Assembly (NCBI RefSeq): GCF_016722965.1
Contig: NZ_JAEQNB010000002.1
Location: forward strand, 310,001-374,000
DNA from: Tumebacillus amylolyticus
GTDB taxonomy: Bacteria > Bacillota > Bacilli > Tumebacillales > Tumebacillaceae
Length of the DNA stretch: 64,000 nucleotides
Direction: 5' to 3'
In this document: positions 60,504 through 64,000 of the stretch, one piece after another
How positions within the stretch are numbered: position 1 is the first letter of the stretch
How the letters are laid out: each line of letters starts with the position of its first letter
The notes under the pieces: model-generated
Seen by the model: only the letters and a program-made list of their open reading frames with translations
The model's database searches: none
What the model was told of the DNA's origin: nothing
Translations under genes and position numbers: made by a program

Positions 60504-60928
60504 GGGGTGGTCCCTCCAATCGCCTGCTCAAGAGCGTTCCACGAGAGCAGGGCGCATTTGATGCGAGCGGGAAACTGGGCGACGCCGACGAGGACTTCGA
60601 GATCGCCCAAGAGGTGGGGATCAGAGGTATGGCCTTGCAAGAGGTTGCGAAATTCGGTGTTGAGGTGGAGAGCCTCTGAAAGCGGAAGTCCGATGACCGA
60701 TTCGGTGAGCATGGAAGCGGACGCCATCGAGATCGAACAACCGTGGCCTTGAAAGGAAGCCCTGTGGATCACGCCGTCCTGCACGTCGAGAAAAAGCGTC
60801 ACTTCGTCGCCGCACGTTGGATTTCGCAAGGCGACGGTGAGCGCTCCGTCCAGCGTTCCAAAATTGCGCGGGTGCTGGGAATGGTCGAGGATGACTTGGC
60901 GGTAGAGGTCGGAGAGGTTCGGGGTCAT
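60500..60928 (-). CDS. sufU: Sulfur-transfer zinc protein SufU
   Basis: 142 residues. Zinc/sulphur ligands: [11 protein letters not shown] (Cys-Gly-Asp), [13 protein letters not shown] and [12 protein letters not shown]. In Gram-positives SufU accepts persulfide sulphur from SufS. Overlaps sufS and sufB by 4 nt each. Confidence 0.96.
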   Translation of the reverse strand: MTPNLSDLYRQVILDHSQHPRNFGTLDGALTVALRNPTCGDEVTLFLDVQDGVIHRASFQGHGCSISMASASMLTESVIGLPLSEALHLNTEFRNLLQGHTSDPHLLGDLEVLVGVAQFPARIKCALLSWNALEQAIGGTTP

Positions 60929-62121
60929 GGGTGGAACACCTCTTTTACACGAGCGAGTGCGGTTACGAGGGCGTCGACGTCAGCGCGTGTGTTGTAGATG
61001 CCGAAACTGGCACGGACTGTCGAAGTCACTCCCAGCCAGCGCATGAGAGGTTGGGCGCAATGATGGCCGGCACGAACGGCGATGCCATGCGCGTCGAGGA
61101 CGGTCGCGACATCGTGCGGGTGAATCGTGCCGAGATTGAACGCGATGACGCCGCCCCGCGAGGTGGGGCCGTAGAGAGTGAGTCCTTCGATCTCACGCAG
61201 TTTTTCATACGCGTACTGCGTGACGTCCTGTATGGTTTCGTGAACATGCTCCATCCCAAGCCATGTGAGAAAATCCACGGCGGCACCCAATCCCACAGCT
61301 TCTGCAATGGCAGGCGTCCCCGCTTCAAACTTCCACGGCGCCGGCTTCCACGTGGAATCGTACAGTTCAACGGTGTCGATCATCTCGCCGCCCGATTGCA
61401 CCGGCTCGGTCTGGGCGAGCAGTTCTGTTTTTCCATAGAGAGCTCCGATGCCCGTGGGGCCGTAGGTTTTGTGTCCGGAGAAGGCGAGAAAGTCGCAATC
61501 GAGCGCTTGCACATCCACCGGCATATGCGGCACCGATTGGGCGGCATCGACGACAATGACCGCGCCTGCCGCATGTGCAAGATCGGCAAGCGCACGAATC
61601 GGGTGAATGGTGCCGAGGACGTTGGAGATGTGGGCGAGAGCGATGCATTTCGTGCGCGGCGTAATTTCTCTCGCCGCGGCCACGAGATCAATCGTTCCAT
61701 CCGAAAGCAGCGGCAAAAAGCGAAGCACCGCCCCCCGCTCCTTGGCCACGCGTTGCCAAGGCACGAGATTGCTGTGGTGCTCCGACACCGTCAACAAAAT
61801 CCGATCCCCCGGCTGCAACTTTTGCGCGAGATACCCCTGTGCAACGAGATTGATCCCCTCCGTCGTCCCCCGCGTAAATACGATCTGTCCCTCCCCTTGC
61901 GCATGCAAAAAAGCGGCGACCTTGGCCCGCGCCGCTTCGTACAAGTCTGTCGCTTCGGCGGCAAGTTGGTAGACCCCCCGATGGACGTTGGCGTTGTGCA
62001 TGCGATAGTACCGCTCCATGACGTCGAGGACCCGCTGGGGTTTTTGCGTCGTCGCTGCGTTGTCGAGGTAGACGAGCGGACGCCCGTTCATCTCCCGTTC
62101 CAGCAATGGAAAATCGTTCAT
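60925..62121 (-). CDS. sufS: Cysteine desulfurase SufS
   Basis: 398-residue PLP enzyme giving sulphur from cysteine. PLP lysine in SGHKTYGPTGIGALYGK and catalytic Cys in RAGHHCAQPLMRWLGV. YLDNAATTQKPQ opens the domain. ATG at 62121 (after GGGGGTG) overlaps the sufD stop as ATGA; an extension to 62148 is rejected. Confidence 0.97.
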   Translation of the reverse strand: MNDFPLLEREMNGRPLVYLDNAATTQKPQRVLDVMERYYRMHNANVHRGVYQLAAEATDLYEAARAKVAAFLHAQGEGQIVFTRGTTEGINLVAQGYLAQKLQPGDRILLTVSEHHSNLVPWQRVAKERGAVLRFLPLLSDGTIDLVAAAREITPRTKCIALAHISNVLGTIHPIRALADLAHAAGAVIVVDAAQSVPHMPVDVQALDCDFLAFSGHKTYGPTGIGALYGKTELLAQTEPVQSGGEMIDTVELYDSTWKPAPWKFEAGTPAIAEAVGLGAAVDFLTWLGMEHVHETIQDVTQYAYEKLREIEGLTLYGPTSRGGVIAFNLGTIHPHDVATVLDAHGIAVRAGHHCAQPLMRWLGVTSTVRASFGIYNTRADVDALVTALARVKEVFHP

Positions 62122-63410
62122 CTCAGCACCCCCTTTCGATCCAGCCACTTGTCTGTCAGCACTTCCATTCCCACCGGCAACGGCGACGTTTGCACAAGCG
62201 GGGCGAGGAAGCTCTTGAGCAACAACTTGCGCGCTTCAAAGTCGGTGACGCCTCTTGATTTCAGATAGTACAACTGCTCTTCCGACAGCGGTCCGACGGA
62301 GGCCGAATGGTCGCAGCGCACGTCTTCTTCGTTGATCAGCAACATCGGAATCGGATTCGCCTGCGCCGTTTTGCTCAAGAGCAGGACGCGCTCTTCTTGG
62401 GAAGAGTCGGTGCCGACGGCTCCTTTTTCAATCTGGGAGACGGCACGGCAAGTCGCCTTGGCATGATCGGTCAGCAGGGCTCGCGTGCGAATTCGGGAGA
62501 GCGTATGGCGGCCGATGTGTTCCGCTTTCAACGTCAAATCGAGGTGCTGCTTCCCCGTTCCGGTCACCAACCCGTCGAGCCAGACTTCCGAACCGTCGCC
62601 CGTTTGTTCGACGATCACGTCCACCAAACCCGTACCCGATCCACGGTCATGAGCAAAAATCTGCACCCTCGCATCTCGTTCCACTTTCGCCCGAACATGC
62701 GCCGCTCGCGTCATCTGCGGGTCATGCTCTTGCAAAAAAGCCAACCGTACTTGCGCGTTCGGCTTCGCAAAGATCTCGGCGACAAAAACGCCGAACGCTT
62801 GCTCTTGCAACTTCGAGACTTCGCCTGCGACCACCGTTACGTCGCTGCCCTCCTCGGCGACGACGAGCAGACGGGGATGAAGCTGTCCGCCGCCGACGGT
62901 GCGTTGCCACCAGGCTTGCAACGGGACGCGGACCTGCACGTTTTTTGGAACGTAGACGAAAACGCCCAGGTTCCACACGGCCGTCGAGAGCGCCGTCCAT
63001 TTGTCGTCCGCCGTGACCGCCTGCCCGAGATACGGTTCGACGAGGCTTGGAAACACGCGAACCGCCAAGGACAAGTCGGCAAAAATGACGCCGTTCTCCG
63101 CGACTTCCATGTCCAGATGATGTGCAATCTTGCGTTCATTGGCGTAGACGAGGCGGGAGACCTCGGCTTTTTTTCGACCGCGTTCCGATTGAAAGGGCGT
63201 CATCATCTCCCAGCGTTCCGGACAGGCGCGGTCCGGGTCGCGCGGTGCAAACGGGCCGAAGGGTCGAGTGCGTAGATCGAGGGTGTGCGGGGCGGGCAAT
63301 TGTTCGTAGGCCGCCAATGCCTGTTCACGCATCTCGCGCAACCAGTTCGGCTCCTGCCGTTGCGTGGTCAAGATCTGCACCAGTTGTTTGCCCACCGCAT
63401 CTACCGTCAT
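62118..63410 (-). CDS. sufD: Fe-S cluster assembly protein SufD
   Basis: 430 residues, beta-helix paralogue of Suf[41 protein letters not shown] and [20 protein letters not shown] with the conserved His. ATG at 63410 overlaps the sufC stop; GGGGG ribosome site lies 10 nt upstream, inside sufC. Confidence 0.96.
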   Translation of the reverse strand: MTVDAVGKQLVQILTTQRQEPNWLREMREQALAAYEQLPAPHTLDLRTRPFGPFAPRDPDRACPERWEMMTPFQSERGRKKAEVSRLVYANERKIAHHLDMEVAENGVIFADLSLAVRVFPSLVEPYLGQAVTADDKWTALSTAVWNLGVFVYVPKNVQVRVPLQAWWQRTVGGGQLHPRLLVVAEEGSDVTVVAGEVSKLQEQAFGVFVAEIFAKPNAQVRLAFLQEHDPQMTRAAHVRAKVERDARVQIFAHDRGSGTGLVDVIVEQTGDGSEVWLDGLVTGTGKQHLDLTLKAEHIGRHTLSRIRTRALLTDHAKATCRAVSQIEKGAVGTDSSQEERVLLLSKTAQANPIPMLLINEEDVRCDHSASVGPLSEEQLYYLKSRGVTDFEARKLLLKSFLAPLVQTSPLPVGMEVLTDKWLDRKGVLR

Positions 63411-64000
63411 GAGAAACAACCCCCTTCCGGCGGGTCGAACGCTTCCGGAGGTCGCGGATCGGAGGCGGCGAGTTTGGCTTGATCCTCGCGTTGCTTCTCT
63501 TCCTTGACCCAGTCGTAGCCTTTTTCTTCGAGTTGCGCGGCGAGTTCCTTGCCCCCGGAACGGACGATCTGACCGTCGAGCAGAACGTGGACGTGGTCGG
63601 GCTCGATGTAATTCAGCAATCGCTGGTAGTGCGTAATGACGAGGACGCCCATCTCGGGATTGCGCATCTCGTTGACCGCTTTGGCGACGATTTTCAGGGC
63701 GTCGATGTCGAGACCGGAGTCGATCTCGTCGAGGATGGCGATGCGCGGTTTGAGCAGGGCCATTTGCAAGATTTCGTTGCGTTTTTTCTCTCCGCCGGAA
63801 AAGCCTTCATTAAGACAGCGTTCGGCAAAGGACGGCTCGATGCCGAGTTCCTTCATCTTCGCCATCAAGTGGCGGTGAAATTGCAAGACAGGCAAGCCGT
63901 TGCCCTCTCCTCGTCGTGCGTTGACCGCAAGTCGCATGAAGTTGGCATTGGAAACGCCGGGGATTTCGGCGGGGTATTGCATGGCGAGAAACAGGCCTGC
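63407..64000 (-). CDS. sufC: Fe-S cluster assembly ATPase SufC, N-terminus outside the window
   Basis: 197 codons seen, open to the window edge. ABC signature [20 protein letters not shown], Walker [16 protein letters not shown] and H-loop [11 protein letters not shown]. Walker A lies beyond the edge. The C-terminus is extended by a charged tail ([20 protein letters not shown]). First visible gene of sufC-D-S-U-B. Confidence 0.96.
   Translation of the reverse strand, partial: AGLFLAMQYPAEIPGVSNANFMRLAVNARRGEGNGLPVLQFHRHLMAKMKELGIEPSFAERCLNEGFSGGEKKRNEILQMALLKPRIAILDEIDSGLDIDALKIVAKAVNEMRNPEMGVLVITHYQRLLNYIEPDHVHVLLDGQIVRSGGKELAAQLEEKGYDWVKEEKQREDQAKLAASDPRPPEAFDPPEGGCFS

Overview
The window comes from a Gram-positive, endospore-forming member of the Bacillota. 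Evidence: spoVAC-spoVAD-spoVAE, ytrH-ytrI and gerP-type spore genes, a 6S RNA, a TPP and a ZTP riboswitch, the Gram-positive SUF order sufC-D-S-U-B, strong GGAGG ribosome sites and dozens of hairpin-plus-T terminators. The rather G+C-rich coding sequence and the gene mix resemble Tumebacillus/Alicyclobacillaceae; that placement is inference from memory, not a search.

Layout. 1-7.4 kb: amino-acid permease (cut by the edge), M42 aminopeptidase, ECF sigma/anti-sigma pair, amphi-Trp protein, PAS histidine kinase, leucyl aminopeptidase. 7.6-13.3 kb: orphan AtpI/AtpZ-like protein, LytR-CpsA-Psr protein, HIT protein, MOP flippase, MFS transporter. 13.5-19.8 kb: sporulation genes ytrH-ytrI, YfhH, a DUF2103/YqkE fusion, then DUF1657 - DUF421/DUF1657 - spoVAC - spoVAD - spoVAE, which resembles the mobile spoVA2mob type of operon and has a sigma-G-like promoter. 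19.8-24.9 kb: a 38-residue membrane peptide with a near-consensus promoter, a three-gene operon (zinc-ribbon protein, glycosyltransferase, BtrH/C39-like protein) behind a ZTP riboswitch, and an adenine-deaminase-family protein. 25.3-31 kb: acyl-ACP desaturase, a lipoprotein, and the tyrosine/homogentisate operon (hpd, fumarylacetoacetase family, hmgA, flavin reductase). 31.4-33.4 kb: an A+T-richer two-gene insertion, a Septu (PtuA/PtuB)-like ATPase plus HNH nuclease. 33.4-48 kb: RluA-type pseudouridine synthase, thiC with a TPP riboswitch, a tiny Met/His-rich lipoprotein, DMT exporter with LysR regulator, citrate synthase, chemotaxis receptor, ispH, an MFS exporter behind a leader peptide and terminator, a DehI-family protein, prmA, and an SLH/PrcB-like protein. 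48-54 kb: VOC and PNPOx proteins, secreted Asp-box and cyclophilin lipoproteins, and a divergent gerP-type cluster with two sigma-K-like promoters. 54-64 kb: fadR-etfB-etfA with a FadR operator, an LLM oxidoreductase, 6S RNA, a DUF6602-like protein, and sufC-D-S-U-B (sufC cut by the edge).

How parts work together. The spoVA operon, ytrHI and gerP genes build the spore and let germinants in. hpd-FAH-hmgA takes 4-hydroxyphenylpyruvate to fumarate and acetoacetate. EtfAB under FadR passes electrons from acyl-CoA dehydrogenases. SUF makes the Fe-S clusters used by ThiC and IspH. The most unusual items are the ZTP-riboswitch operon of unknown function, the leader-peptide/terminator arrangement before the MFS exporter, the GerPB protein enlarged by 36-bp tandem repeats, and the DUF2103-YqkE and DUF421-DUF1657 fusions.
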